A DNA stretch of 64,000 bases from Sulfitobacter sp. THAF37 (GTDB lineage Bacteria > Pseudomonadota > Alphaproteobacteria > Rhodobacterales > Rhodobacteraceae), in the NCBI RefSeq assembly GCF_009363555.1, contig NZ_CP045372.1, positions 1,437,501-1,501,500 of the forward strand, given 5' to 3'. Under the pieces are notes generated by a model, which saw only the letters and a list, made by a program, of their open reading frames with translations, ran no database searches and was not told the origin of the DNA. This document shows, one piece after another, positions 19,500-28,880 of the stretch. Position numbers and translations under genes: made by a program. The first letter of the stretch is position 1, and every line of letters begins with the position of its first letter.

Positions 19500-21353
19500 T
19501 TAGTCCTGCGGGATCACCCTGAGCCCAAGTTCCATCAACTGGTCGCTGGTAGGGTCGCTCGGCGCGTTCATCATCAGATCTTCCGCACGCTGGTTCATGG
19601 GGAACAGGATTACCTCGCGGATGTTCTGTTCCTCGGCCAGCAGCATCACGATGCGGTCGATCCCGGCAGCGCATCCCCCGTGGGGCGGCGCGCCATACTG
19701 GAACGCATTGACCATGCCGCCAAAGCGTTTGCGGACTTCTTCCTCGCCGTAGCCGGCGATTTCGAAAGCCTTGAACATGATTTCGGGGCGGTGGTTCCGG
19801 ATCGCGCCCGACACCAGTTCGTAGCCGTTACAGGCCAGATCATACTGAAAACCCAGCACCTGCAGCGGATCGCCCTGCAAGGCGTCCATCCCGCCCTGCG
19901 GCATGGAGAAAGGGTTGTGCTCAAAGTCGATCTTGCCGCTCTCTTCGTCTTTCTCGTAGATCGGGAAATCCACGATCCACGCAAAGGCGAAGCGGTCCTT
20001 GTCCGTCAGGCCCAGTTCTTCGCCGATGATGTTGCGGGCGCGGCCCGCGATGGCCTCAAAGGCCTTGGGCTTACCACCAAGGAAGAACGCCGCATCGCCG
20101 ACGCCCAGACCCAGCTGCTGGCGGATCGCCTCGGTGGGTTCGGGGCCGATGTTCTTGGCCAGCGGACCTGCCGCTTCCATGCCGCCTTCCACCTCGCCGG
20201 ATTTCAGCTTGGCCTGAGCTTCTTTCACGGTGATGCCCATTTCCTGTGCCACGGCATCCGCCGTTTTCTCGCGCCAGAAAATATAGCCCATGCCGGGCAG
20301 CCCTTCCTTCTGGGCAAAAGCGTTCATCCGGTCGCAGAACTTGCGCGACCCGCCAGTCGGCGCGGGGATCGCCCGGACCTCGGTGCCTTCCTGCTCCAGC
20401 AGCTTGGCAAAGATGGCGAAACCGGAGCCCGCGAAATGTTCGGAGACGACCTGCATCTTGATCGGGTTCCTGAGATCGGGCTTGTCCGACCCGTACCAGA
20501 GCGCGGCATCCCTGTAGGAGATCTGCTCCCAGGTCTGGTCCACCCTCTTGCCGCCGCCGAACTCTTCGAAAACCCCGGCGATCACGGGCTGGATCGTGTC
20601 GAACACGTCCTGCTGCTCGACAAAGGACATTTCCATGTCAAGCTGGTAGAAATCGGTGGGCGAACGGTCCGCACGCGGGTCTTCATCGCGGAAACAGGGC
20701 GCGATCTGGAAATACTTGTCAAAGCCCGAGACCATCAGCAGCTGCTTGAACTGCTGCGGCGCCTGCGGCAGGGCGTAGAACTTGCCCGGATGCAGGCGCG
20801 ACGGCACGAGAAAATCACGCGCACCTTCGGGGCTGGAGGCGGTAATGATCGGGGTCTGGAATTCCTTGAACCCCTGATCCCACATGCGCTTGCGGAGCGA
20901 GGTCACAACGTCCGATCGCAGCACCATGTTGTTCTGCATCTTCTCGCGGCGCAGATCGAGGTAGCGATAGCGCAGGCGGGTTTCCTCGGGGTATTCCTGA
21001 TCGCCGAAAACCTGCAGGGGCAAGTCACCGTTCACACGGCCCAGCACTTCGATGTCGCGGATATAGACCTCGATCCCGCCTGTCGGGATCTTCGGGTTCT
21101 CCAGACCTTCGGCGCGCGCTTTCACTGTGCCGTCGATGCGGATACACCATTCGGCGCGGACCTTTTCCACCTGCGAGAATACAGGGCTGTCGGGGTCGCA
21201 CAGCAGCTGCGTCATGCCATAGTGGTCGCGCAGGTCGATGAACAGCACGCCACCGTGATCCCGCACCCGATGGACCCATCCGGCAAGGCGGACCTCTTCG
21301 CCCTTGTTGGCAAGGTTCAGATCGGCGCAGGTGTGGCTGCGATAGGCGTGCAT
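19500..21353 (-). CDS. aspS: Aspartyl-tRNA synthetase
   Basis: A 617-residue class IIb synthetase that charges tRNA-Asp. The N-terminal OB-fold anticodon-binding domain ([23 protein letters not shown]) is followed by motif 2 ([11 protein letters not shown]), the bacterial GAD insertion domain in the middle, and motif 3 ([18 protein letters not shown]). Length matches bacterial AspRS. Whether it is discriminating or also charges tRNA-Asn cannot be decided here. Single gene with its own upstream non-coding region. Confidence 0.97.
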   Translation of the reverse strand: MHAYRSHTCADLNLANKGEEVRLAGWVHRVRDHGGVLFIDLRDHYGMTQLLCDPDSPVFSQVEKVRAEWCIRIDGTVKARAEGLENPKIPTGGIEVYIRDIEVLGRVNGDLPLQVFGDQEYPEETRLRYRYLDLRREKMQNNMVLRSDVVTSLRKRMWDQGFKEFQTPIITASSPEGARDFLVPSRLHPGKFYALPQAPQQFKQLLMVSGFDKYFQIAPCFRDEDPRADRSPTDFYQLDMEMSFVEQQDVFDTIQPVIAGVFEEFGGGKRVDQTWEQISYRDAALWYGSDKPDLRNPIKMQVVSEHFAGSGFAIFAKLLEQEGTEVRAIPAPTGGSRKFCDRMNAFAQKEGLPGMGYIFWREKTADAVAQEMGITVKEAQAKLKSGEVEGGMEAAGPLAKNIGPEPTEAIRQQLGLGVGDAAFFLGGKPKAFEAIAGRARNIIGEELGLTDKDRFAFAWIVDFPIYEKDEESGKIDFEHNPFSMPQGGMDALQGDPLQVLGFQYDLACNGYELVSGAIRNHRPEIMFKAFEIAGYGEEEVRKRFGGMVNAFQYGAPPHGGCAAGIDRIVMLLAEEQNIREVILFPMNQRAEDLMMNAPSDPTSDQLMELGLRVIPQD

Positions 21354-22020
21354 GTGCTGTCCCCTTCAGGGCTGAATGAATTGGCGCAGATACACCCCTT
21401 GCTGTGCGGGAAGTCAAGGGTTCGGCAGGCCCAAGGCCCATTTTGCAGGCCCTTTGCCGTTTGCCGAAGGGGGCAGCAGGGTCATGAAACCGGGCCGGTC
21501 CGTGACAGACCGACCCGGTCGTTCCCGACGGGGAGATGTCGGGGGCATCGCGCTTGTGCCGCATTCGACACGGTGTGCAGGATGCCGCCGTTTTCAACGG
21601 TGCGGGTGAATCCCGCACCAGGTCGCTGAGCCAAATTGCCACGACCGCACGACAGCCGCAGGCGAGAATTCCGGCGGCACTATCATCCCCGGAGGGCAAG
21701 GTGGCGCATACGAAGTGTAATGCACTCCGCATACGCCAGGCATTCATGACCCGAGCAGATTAAAATACGAAGCTTTGCCACTACGCATATTCCCCCGGAC
21801 ATTTTGCGCTGACCGGAAGCTTCGCGGCGGCATCGCCCCCACCCGGATCACAAACACCAGCCTAGACAGCCGCCTTCAGTTTACCCAGGGGAACGCGGAT
21901 TGCGCGTTAGTAAACCGTTAATCATTTGCCGCAGCCAGGCCGCAGCTTGACCACCCGTCCGGGCTGCGGTCACACTCGTTCTTGCGTGCCGCGCCCGATG
22001 CGGCAGGGCTGGGGGGCCGG
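21354..22020. other. Intergenic region between aspS and the subtilase gene
   Basis: About 670 bases without a supportable gene, between divergent aspS and the subtilase gene. It has an 8-bp perfect hairpin GGTGCGGG (21599-21606) / CCCGCACC (21612-21619) without a T-run on either side. The stretch 21700-21920 is more AT-rich than its surroundings and probably holds the promoters. Frames here are shadows lacking family resemblance. Confidence 0.5.
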
Positions 22021-24015
22021 ATGACGCAGACGATGCAGGAGTATTTCTGGGACGGATACCTTCATTGGGCCGACTTGATGGACAAGGCGGTAGACGGGCC
22101 AGCGCCTTCGCTTGGCCGCATCGCGGACGAGACCTCGATGATGGTCTACGAACCCGTTTTCGTGCGGTTGAACACCCCCTTGTCGGCAGGGTCGAATGAC
22201 CGGCTTACCAAGATGCGGCGGGGTGCCGTGCCCTCAGGCAGCGCAGAGGTGCTGGCGCTGTCCGAGGTTGCCTTTCTCTCGGGGTCTGACCTGGCCTTCG
22301 ACCTGGACGATCTGCTGATCGGCCTTGAACATGCGCTGCTGTCGGGCACTCCGTTGGAGTTCTTTCTTTATCGTCCCATCGCCCGCAGCATGGCGGATCA
22401 TTCCCGCTATGACGCAGTCTTTCAGGTCATTGACGTGGGCGCGCCTGTTCTGTTGAGAAATCAAAGACCGGCTGGCATCAACACGGCGCGGGCGACGTCC
22501 CTTCCCCCCATCGAGACGCAGGTGATCGGCGCGGTGATCGACAACGACATCGGGTTTCTGAACACCACTTTCCGTCACCAACAGGGAATCCGCGCGGGCG
22601 AAACCCGATTTGAGGCGGTTTGGCTGCAGGCGCGCGAATGTCTGGTCAGTACGCCTCTGCCGCCGGTGAATGCGGTCGAGCTGGGCCGTTTCCTGCGCAA
22701 ACCCGACATTGACGCGATGATCCGCAACGATCCCCGGGACGAGCAGCGCATTTACCAGCAGATCAACGAGGCGCTGCACGTTTGGGACCCCTTCCGCCGC
22801 GCGCCGCCTGGGCAAAGCCACGGCACGGCGGTGGCTAACCTTGCCTACGGGCAGGACGCCTGCGCGCCGGACGATGTGTGTACGGTGCCGCTGATGGCGG
22901 TGCAGCTTCCGCCCGAAGCCGCCGTTGATACCACCGGGACCTACAGCGAAAGCTATATCGTGCAAGGGGTCCGTTGGCTTTGCGCCGAAGCGCGCCGGCG
23001 GGCGCCGCAGGCGCGGCTGGTGATCAACATCAGTTACGGTGTGCTGGCGGGGCAGAAAGACGGCGGCAAGTTTCTGGAGGCGCAGGTCGCGCGAGAGGTC
23101 ACTATGGCCGAGGCGCTGGGCCAGGAAGTGCATGTGGTCTACGCATACGGCAACAGCCTCAACAGCCACCAGGTTGCGCGGCAAAGCGTGGCACCGGGGG
23201 CAACCTCGGACCCGCTGGTCTGGGTGGTGCAGCCTGACGATCCGGTCCCGAGCTTTATGGAGATCCGCGCTCTGGGGGCCGGCCCCGCCTCGCATCTGGC
23301 CAGCCTTCCTGAGGGGCTGCAGCTGACGCTCTTGTCGCCCGATGGCAGCCAGGTTCTGCACACCGCGCCCGCCGCTGGTGCGGCTGTGCCGCCGCTTGGC
23401 CCCGACCGTGCTGGCGCGGCGGCGCGGCTGTATCACGCGCCGGAACGAAACCTGACCGGGCGGCCCGCGACGCGGGGTTTTTACAACCTCGCCATTGCGC
23501 CCACGCGGCGGATCGACCCGGGGCTGCCGGTGGCCCCGGCAGGCGACTGGCGGCTCTCCGTGACCAACACCACCAATGAACCGGTCGATCTGGTATTCCA
23601 GATCCAGCGCGGCGACACGGCGCCCGGCTTTGTCATCGGTGGTCGGCAATCCTTTTTTGAGGGCATCGGCGTACCGGTTGTCAAGGACGGGCATCCCGGT
23701 CGGGACGTGCTGGAGCCGCTTACGAACGACGGCACCTGCAGCGCCTTCGCCTGTGCCAGCCATCCGCGTATCCACACGGTCGGGGCGCTCAAGGACGTGC
23801 TGGGGCAGACCACTGGTGCGGACTATGCCGCACGCGGCGCGCCGTGGGCAGGGACCGGGGGTGCGACGCATCACAGGGTGGTTGATCGGGTCTTTACATA
23901 CGGTCAGCGCACCACGGGCACTTATTCCGGCACGGGGTCGCGGCTGTCGGGGTCAAGCGGTGCCGCCGCCCGGCTCAGCCGGGAACTGGTCGGATCAGGC
24001 CCGCCTTCGGCCTGA
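22021..24015 (+). CDS. Divergent subtilisin-like (S8) serine peptidase
   Basis: A 664-residue protein with degenerate but ordered subtilase motifs: Asp174 in GAVIDNDIGFLN, His267 in QSHGTAVANLAYG, oxyanion-type Asn378 in YAYGNS and a candidate nucleophile Ser646 in SGSSGAAA. A large insert (about 385-560) separates Asn from Ser. There is no signal peptide or membrane segment, so it is probably cytoplasmic. Start taken at MTQTMQ; a TTG 39 bases upstream is in frame. It converges on a PAP2/haloperoxidase-fold gene two bases away and a SARP-like regulator follows. Peptidase activity is plausible; the substrate is unknown. Confidence 0.68.
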   Translation: MTQTMQEYFWDGYLHWADLMDKAVDGPAPSLGRIADETSMMVYEPVFVRLNTPLSAGSNDRLTKMRRGAVPSGSAEVLALSEVAFLSGSDLAFDLDDLLIGLEHALLSGTPLEFFLYRPIARSMADHSRYDAVFQVIDVGAPVLLRNQRPAGINTARATSLPPIETQVIGAVIDNDIGFLNTTFRHQQGIRAGETRFEAVWLQARECLVSTPLPPVNAVELGRFLRKPDIDAMIRNDPRDEQRIYQQINEALHVWDPFRRAPPGQSHGTAVANLAYGQDACAPDDVCTVPLMAVQLPPEAAVDTTGTYSESYIVQGVRWLCAEARRRAPQARLVINISYGVLAGQKDGGKFLEAQVAREVTMAEALGQEVHVVYAYGNSLNSHQVARQSVAPGATSDPLVWVVQPDDPVPSFMEIRALGAGPASHLASLPEGLQLTLLSPDGSQVLHTAPAAGAAVPPLGPDRAGAAARLYHAPERNLTGRPATRGFYNLAIAPTRRIDPGLPVAPAGDWRLSVTNTTNEPVDLVFQIQRGDTAPGFVIGGRQSFFEGIGVPVVKDGHPGRDVLEPLTNDGTCSAFACASHPRIHTVGALKDVLGQTTGADYAARGAPWAGTGGATHHRVVDRVFTYGQRTTGTYSGTGSRLSGSSGAAARLSRELVGSGPPSA

Positions 24016-24017
24016 CG

Positions 24018-25205
24018 CTAGAAATCCGCCACGCGCATCTCGGCGCGGGCCCGCGCCCAGATATCTCGCAGAAGCGGTGACACAATCGCGGCGTTTACCG
24101 CTACCGTGCCGGGGGCGTGATCGAACGCCTTTTGCGGACCGGAAAAGCTGAGGCTGTCGAAATTGAAATCCAGCGCCGCAATGCCTGCGGTTTCCAGCCG
24201 GTAAGCACCGGTTGACGTCGCCCCGCTCAATGCGTTGACCAGATATTCGCCAATCGCCATGCCCATCGCGGCTCCGGCGAAGCTGTCCGCGGGGAAATGC
24301 ACGCCCGCGACGGTACGATTTTCCGCGATGCGGGCTGCCAGCCGCATCAGCAGGCTCGCCTCGGTCGGGGGCTGCTGCGGCGCGAAGGCGGATTCCACCG
24401 AATAGGGGGTGTTGCCGGAACTGTCGGTGGACAGCGCGTGCAGCACCGTGGCCACGGCGAAGGCTTCGACCGAATGACCGCTGGGAAAGCTGGCATGGCT
24501 GGGCGGCTGAATGATGGGCTGCACGAAACCCGACATTTCATTCGGGCGGGCTGCCGACAGGTGCAGCTTGACCGGCATCTCGATGTAGGTGCCGAACCGC
24601 AGGATCGCGTCCAGCAGCATCAGCGTCCAGGGGGTGCGATTGTCGTCGAGCGACATCAACGCGCCGAAAAAGCTGAGCGTATCGGTCTGCTGGACATGAA
24701 TCTCATCGAACCGCTCGTCGCGCAGGGCTGCGGCGCTCTTGACGAACCGCATCTGCCCGCGAAGGTATGCGTTCAGGGTTTCGCGCCACTGCGTCTGCCC
24801 GCCCGTGGCCTGTGGCAGCGGCAAGGTAAAGATCGGCGCGGCGGCACCCGCCTCCTGCAACACCACGTCGGTCGGCGCATTCAGGACCAGCGGTGCGAAC
24901 AGCCGGTCGAGATTGTAATCCACGATATGGTTGCGAAAGAACGCCTCGTGACGCTCGAACGCTGCAAGGTCTGGCGACAGCGCGGGCAGCCCGGTGGTGG
25001 GCGAACTGGTGCGGGGGCGATGCAGGGCCGAATCCCACAGACGGGTGATCCCCTCAAAGGTCGTCATCAAGGCCGCGCTGACCTGACTGTCGCTTGCGCC
25101 CCCAGCAAAGAAGATGCCATCTCGCCCGTTGCGCCCGTTTCTTCCGTTGCGACCATTCCTGCCGTTACGGCCATTTCGACCGTTAAGTCCGCCTAGCCTC
25201 GTCAT
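24018..25205 (-). CDS. PAP2 / vanadium haloperoxidase-fold protein with N-terminal NGR repeats
   Basis: A 395-residue soluble protein. The complete acid phosphatase/haloperoxidase motif set is present: K213-x6-R220-P221, PSGH (241-244) and R297-x5-H303-x3-D307, which would hold phosphate or vanadate. The length and absence of membrane helices fit haloperoxidase-like proteins better than membrane PAP2 phosphatases. Residues 8-28 are seven Asn-Gly-Arg repeats followed by DG. The start MTRLGG follows GGAGGGGTGCT. It faces the subtilase gene and is divergent from the SARP-like regulator. Halogenation, phosphatase or another activity cannot be told apart from sequence. Confidence 0.78.
   Translation of the reverse strand: MTRLGGLNGRNGRNGRNGRNGRNGRNGRDGIFFAGGASDSQVSAALMTTFEGITRLWDSALHRPRTSSPTTGLPALSPDLAAFERHEAFFRNHIVDYNLDRLFAPLVLNAPTDVVLQEAGAAAPIFTLPLPQATGGQTQWRETLNAYLRGQMRFVKSAAALRDERFDEIHVQQTDTLSFFGALMSLDDNRTPWTLMLLDAILRFGTYIEMPVKLHLSAARPNEMSGFVQPIIQPPSHASFPSGHSVEAFAVATVLHALSTDSSGNTPYSVESAFAPQQPPTEASLLMRLAARIAENRTVAGVHFPADSFAGAAMGMAIGEYLVNALSGATSTGAYRLETAGIAALDFNFDSLSFSGPQKAFDHAPGTVAVNAAIVSPLLRDIWARARAEMRVADF
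25122..25184 (-). repeat. Seven-copy Asn-Gly-Arg coding repeat
   Basis: Seven tandem 9-base units encode Asn-Gly-Arg at residues 8-28 of the PAP2/haloperoxidase-fold protein. On the coding strand every unit differs in its codons (AAC GGT CGA, AAT GGC CGT, AAC GGC AGG, AAT GGT CGC, AAC GGA AGA, AAC GGG CGC, AAC GGG CGA). The peptide is conserved while the DNA is not, which argues against a recent slippage product. Confidence 0.9.
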
Positions 25206-25335
25206 AGCACCCCTCCGAGAACCGTTGTGTTCAGTACAGCCTGCGCATAGGCTTGGGTCAACAGACACCGTGACGGGGTGCCGATACTAACGGTTTTATC
25301 ACGGCTTCTGAAAGAGTTGCACGCGGGGCGGGGGC

Positions 25336-26913
25336 ATGGCGCTGGTACGGTTCACATTGCGGGGTGATTGTCGCATCACGTCGCCGACGGGGAGCGTGTT
25401 GACCCCTCGGGGGAAGAAGGCGATGGGCCTTCTGGCCATGCTCGCCGCCAGCGACAATCACACCCGCAAGCGGCGCTGGCTTGAGGAAAAGCTGTGGAGC
25501 GACCGCGCCAGTGAACAGGCGCGTGGCAGCCTGCGCACGACATTGGTGGACATCCGCAAAAGCCTGGGCAATTTCGCAGACATCCTGGGGTCCGACAGGT
25601 CATCGGTCTGGCTGGACAGCACGCGCATCGAGACCGATCTCGAAGATAGCGACAGCAGCCGTGAATTTCTCGAAGGGCTGGTGATTCCGGATCCGGAGTT
25701 CACCGATTGGCTCATGCGCCAGCGTATGACGCTCCGGCGGCCCAGCGGAACGAACCGACCCGAAGCGCATCTGCCCGCGCGCGTGACCATACAATGTGGT
25801 GAGCCGTGGAACCTGTCTACAGCGGCAAGCGTCAAGCCGCAGATCGTCAACGATCAGGTCGGCAAGATCATCACGGATTTCATCGCGATCTCACGCCGGA
25901 CCATTACAGAAACCACCGCCGACCTCGTGATCCGCACCAGTATCGAGGAAGAGGACCGGGGCGCCACGATCCTTGTGCAGGTCATCGACCCGATAAGGGA
26001 CGAGATCGTCCATACCGACCACTGCTTTGCCGATGACCTGAGCTCTTTCCTGCGCAGTCAGGAACTGCTGGGCCGTTTCTGCTGGAACGTGGCCGACCTG
26101 ACGCTGGAAAAACTGCCCGGATTGCAGCGCACGCAAAGCCCGCTGGTCACGCGTTCCGCCCACGTGCAGAAGGCGCTGCGCAAGGTCCTGACGTTCGACG
26201 CCGCCGAGATGCGGTCAAGCCTTGAGGTCCTTGACCTCGCCAACGACGAGATGGATGCAGGTCTCTATCTCGCGCTCAAGGCCTGGGCGATGACTTCCAT
26301 GATCATGGAGGGGTTTCTGGTCGAGGATGCCGCCTCGCTGGAAGAGATTTCGGCGCTCCTTGCAAGGGCCGAGGAGCTTTCGCCCGGCGATCCGATGATG
26401 GCGGCGGTCAGCGCCAACGTGCAGGCGATCCTTTTCGAACGGCATGACAATGCGATCGGTCTGGCCCGCCGCGCACTGCGCGAGAACCCCAACAACCTGT
26501 TCGCGTTGCAGGCCATGTCGGTGGGCCGCGCCGCACGTGGAGAGCTGGAACAGGCCTATGCCCTGTCGCAGCAGAGCAAGTCGATCTCTGCCCTGTCCAA
26601 ATTCGAGGCCATGTGCAACCTGCACCATGCGTTGCTGTGCATCTCGTTGCAGCGGACCGAGGAAGCGGTGGCCAGCTCGAAGCTCGCCGCGGAACGCTCG
26701 CCCGCCTATCGTGCCCCTCGGCGGCAGCTGATCGGTCTGCACGCCGCGCAGGACAAGACGGGCGAAAGCCTGAAACTGGTGAACGAACTGAAGACGATCG
26801 AGACCGACTTCAACATCGAACGCTATCTTTTCGACCACAGCTATCCGTCCAACACCCTGCGCAAATCCGGCTACCTGGACCGCGCGCGACAGACGTTGTC
26901 GGGGCGAAAGTAG
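25336..26913 (+). CDS. SARP-like transcriptional regulator with TPR-type C-terminal half
   Basis: A 525-residue regulator. Residues about 1-105 form an OmpR/SARP-type winged helix (LTPRGKKAMGLLAMLAA, RRWLEEKLWSDRASEQARGSLRTTLVDIRKSLG). Residues about 150-285 carry an alpha/beta segment as in CadC/HilA-like and cyclase-associated regulators. Residues about 300-515 are helical repeats of TPR type (ARRALRENPNNLFALQAMSVGRAARGELEQAYALSQQS). It is divergent from the PAP2/haloperoxidase-fold gene with 130 bases between the starts, so it probably controls that gene and perhaps the subtilase. The signal it senses is unknown. Confidence 0.72.
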   Translation: MALVRFTLRGDCRITSPTGSVLTPRGKKAMGLLAMLAASDNHTRKRRWLEEKLWSDRASEQARGSLRTTLVDIRKSLGNFADILGSDRSSVWLDSTRIETDLEDSDSSREFLEGLVIPDPEFTDWLMRQRMTLRRPSGTNRPEAHLPARVTIQCGEPWNLSTAASVKPQIVNDQVGKIITDFIAISRRTITETTADLVIRTSIEEEDRGATILVQVIDPIRDEIVHTDHCFADDLSSFLRSQELLGRFCWNVADLTLEKLPGLQRTQSPLVTRSAHVQKALRKVLTFDAAEMRSSLEVLDLANDEMDAGLYLALKAWAMTSMIMEGFLVEDAASLEEISALLARAEELSPGDPMMAAVSANVQAILFERHDNAIGLARRALRENPNNLFALQAMSVGRAARGELEQAYALSQQSKSISALSKFEAMCNLHHALLCISLQRTEEAVASSKLAAERSPAYRAPRRQLIGLHAAQDKTGESLKLVNELKTIETDFNIERYLFDHSYPSNTLRKSGYLDRARQTLSGRK

Positions 26914-26923
26914 GCCAGGGCGA

Positions 26924-27049
26924 TCAGAACAGGAAATCGCCCGCGTCCAGATCCGCCCTGTTCACGCAGTACAGCGGTATCGAACTGTCTGCGACGGGTT
27001 GGCAGCGCAGCCGGGCTCAGGAACCACTGGTCTTCGTCCCCGAAGACGT
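26924..27049 (-). other. Possible decayed coding tail downstream of trpS
   Basis: Directly after the trpS stop the minus strand reads like protein in two frames: GDEDQWFLSPAALP in one, then a shifted frame ending IPLYCVNRADLDAGDFLF and TGA at 26924-26926. Neither has a usable start codon. This could be the frameshifted remains of a small gene or chance. No family is recognised. Confidence 0.2.
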
Positions 27050-28069
27050 TCAGCCCACCATGCCGATGATTTCGTAAGTCTTCTTGAGGACGGGCGCGGT
27101 GATGTCCCGTGCCTGTTCCGCCCCATGCGCAAGGATGCGGTCGATTTCGTCGGGTTCACTCATCAGGCGGGCCATCTCTGCCGAGATCGGGGCGAGCTTG
27201 GCCACGGCCAGGTCCGCGAGCAGGGGCTTGAACGTGCCGAATTGCTGCCCGCCGACTTCGGACAGCACCTGATCGACGCTCTGCTCGGCAAGCCCGGCGT
27301 AGATGTTCACCAGATTGCGCGCCTCGGGGCGGTCCTTCAGCCCCTCAGCCTCCGAGGGCAGGGCGTCTGGGTCGGTCTTGGCCTTGCGGATCTTCTTGGC
27401 AATCGCGTCGGCGTCGTCGGTCATGTTGATCCGGCTGGCGTCCGAAGGGTCCGATTTCGACATCTTCTTGGACCCGTCGCGCAGAGACATCACGCGGGTC
27501 GCGGCCCCCTCGATGACCGGTTCGGTCAATGGAAAGAAGTCGACACCGTAGTCATGGTTGAACTTGGCCGCGATGTCGCGGGTCAGTTCGAGATGCTGCT
27601 TCTGGTCCTCGCCGACCGGCACATGCGTCGCGTGGTAGATCAGAATATCGGCGGCCATCAGGGCGGGATAGGCAAAGAGACCGAGCGAGGCGGCCTCGGC
27701 ATTCTTGCCGGCCTTGTCCTTCCACTGGGTCATCCGCCCCATCCAGCCCATCCGGGCCACGCAGTTGAAGATCCAGGCGAGCTGGGCGTGTTCGGGCACC
27801 TGGCTTTGGTTGATCAGGATGGATTTTTCGGGGCTGATCCCGCTGGCGATGAAACCCGCGGCCAGTTCGCGCGTATTGCGGCGCAGCACGTCGGGTTCAA
27901 GGAATTTCGCCGTGATCGCGTGCAGGTCGACCATGCAATAGATCGTCTCGAAGTCCTCGTCCTGCATCGACACGAACCGCTTGATCGCGCCAAGATAGTT
28001 GCCCAGCGTCAGGCCGCCCGAGGGTTGGATCCCGGAAAACACGCGCGGGGTGAAGGATGTCTCGGACAT
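27050..28069 (-). CDS. trpS: Tryptophanyl-tRNA synthetase
   Basis: A 339-residue class I synthetase that charges tRNA-Trp. The HIGH-equivalent lies in [18 protein letters not shown] near the N-terminus and the KMSKS loop is [16 protein letters not shown] and the [21 protein letters not shown] block form the Trp/ATP pocket. Length is typical. The start [18 protein letters not shown] has a purine-rich upstream sequence. It is a single gene on the minus strand, divergent from the rhomboid-like gene. Confidence 0.97.
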   Translation of the reverse strand: MSETSFTPRVFSGIQPSGGLTLGNYLGAIKRFVSMQDEDFETIYCMVDLHAITAKFLEPDVLRRNTRELAAGFIASGISPEKSILINQSQVPEHAQLAWIFNCVARMGWMGRMTQWKDKAGKNAEAASLGLFAYPALMAADILIYHATHVPVGEDQKQHLELTRDIAAKFNHDYGVDFFPLTEPVIEGAATRVMSLRDGSKKMSKSDPSDASRINMTDDADAIAKKIRKAKTDPDALPSEAEGLKDRPEARNLVNIYAGLAEQSVDQVLSEVGGQQFGTFKPLLADLAVAKLAPISAEMARLMSEPDEIDRILAHGAEQARDITAPVLKKTYEIIGMVG

Positions 28070-28142
28070 GGGCGACCTCTGGGGCTGGAAATAGCGGTGG
28101 GCACGGCTTACTCATGGGGGCCAATCCCGTCAAGGAGCGCCC

Positions 28143-28829
28143 ATGTCCGCACCCGACTTCCAGCCGCCGGTCAACCCCATGCCCCCGGCCGTGATCCTGT
28201 TGTTCGTTGCCATCGCCGGGGTCGAGGCGGGGCTGAGCCTTGGCGAGGCCGGTCTGATCGGCGGTCCCGGCGCCGTGGGCTGGCGACTGGGCCTGATCCG
28301 CGACTATGGGTTTTCCGGGCAGATCTTCGACTGGATGATAGCCAATCGGCAATTTCCGCTGCCCGAACTGCTGCGGCTGTTGAGCTATCCTTTCGTTCAC
28401 CTGAGTTTCACACACGGCATCTTTGCCATGGTGCTGCTGCTGGCGCTGGGCAAGATGGTCGCCGAGGTGATGGGGCAGGTGGCCTTTGTTCTCATTTTTG
28501 TCCTCTCAGGGGTCGGCGGGGCGGTTGTCTATGGGCTGCTGCTGGACAATCCGATGTGGCTGACCGGGGCCTATCCCAACGTCTATGGCCTGATCGGCGC
28601 CTATACCTTTGTGCTGTGGCGGTCGCTGGGGCGGACCGGCGAGCCGCAGGCGCGGGCGTTCACCCTGATCGGGCTCCTGATGGGGCTTCAGTTGCTCTGG
28701 GGCGTGTTCTTTGAGGTCGGTATGCTCTGGGTGGCGGAGCTTGCGGGGTTTTTCTGCGGGTTTGCGTTGTGTTTCCTGTTGGCGCCGGGAGAATGGGCGC
28801 GGATGCGCGCCGGTCTCAGGCGGCGGTGA
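28143..28829 (+). CDS. Rhomboid-fold membrane protein lacking catalytic residues
   Basis: A 228-residue, roughly six-helix membrane protein of the rhomboid family. The sequence order fits (L1/TM2 block YPFVHLSFTHGIFAM, TM4 block LTGAYPNVYGLIGAY, TM6 block VAELAGFFCGFAL). The three key positions are changed: the GxSG serine is Tyr144 (GAYP instead of GASG), the TM6 histidine is Glu199, and the HxxxN asparagine of TM2 is Ala. It is therefore predicted to be a pseudoprotease that binds or escorts membrane proteins. The start follows AAGGAGCGCCC. It converges on murJ. Confidence 0.82.
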   Translation: MSAPDFQPPVNPMPPAVILLFVAIAGVEAGLSLGEAGLIGGPGAVGWRLGLIRDYGFSGQIFDWMIANRQFPLPELLRLLSYPFVHLSFTHGIFAMVLLLALGKMVAEVMGQVAFVLIFVLSGVGGAVVYGLLLDNPMWLTGAYPNVYGLIGAYTFVLWRSLGRTGEPQARAFTLIGLLMGLQLLWGVFFEVGMLWVAELAGFFCGFALCFLLAPGEWARMRAGLRRR

Positions 28830-28857
28830 GAGCTGCACCGCCGGATTGAAGTATTTT
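28821..28857 (+). terminator. Hairpin plus T-run between rhomboid-like gene and murJ
   Basis: CGGCGGTG (28821-28828) and CACCGCCG (28836-28843) are exact reverse complements around a 7-base loop; the stem includes the rhomboid-like stop codon. TATTTTT follows at 28851-28857, seven bases after the stem. It lies between convergent genes and may end transcription from the left. Confidence 0.45.
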
Positions 28858-28880
28858 TGGCATAAAGAAGCGGGGGCTGC

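Noticed and set aside
21599..21619. 8-bp perfect hairpin between aspS and the subtilase gene as a terminator
   Set aside because: No T-run follows on either strand and both flanking genes point away from it, so no terminator is needed there.
19680..21629. 649-codon plus-strand frame opposite aspS
   Set aside because: Shadow of aspS caused by high third-position GC; it lacks known motifs and runs past the start of aspS.
28848..28870. GAAGTATTTTTGGC..AAAGAAG tract between convergent genes, resembling a tract near 60795
   Set aside because: Reminiscent of dispersed intergenic motifs in roseobacter genomes, but two loose matches in one window are too few to call a repeat family.
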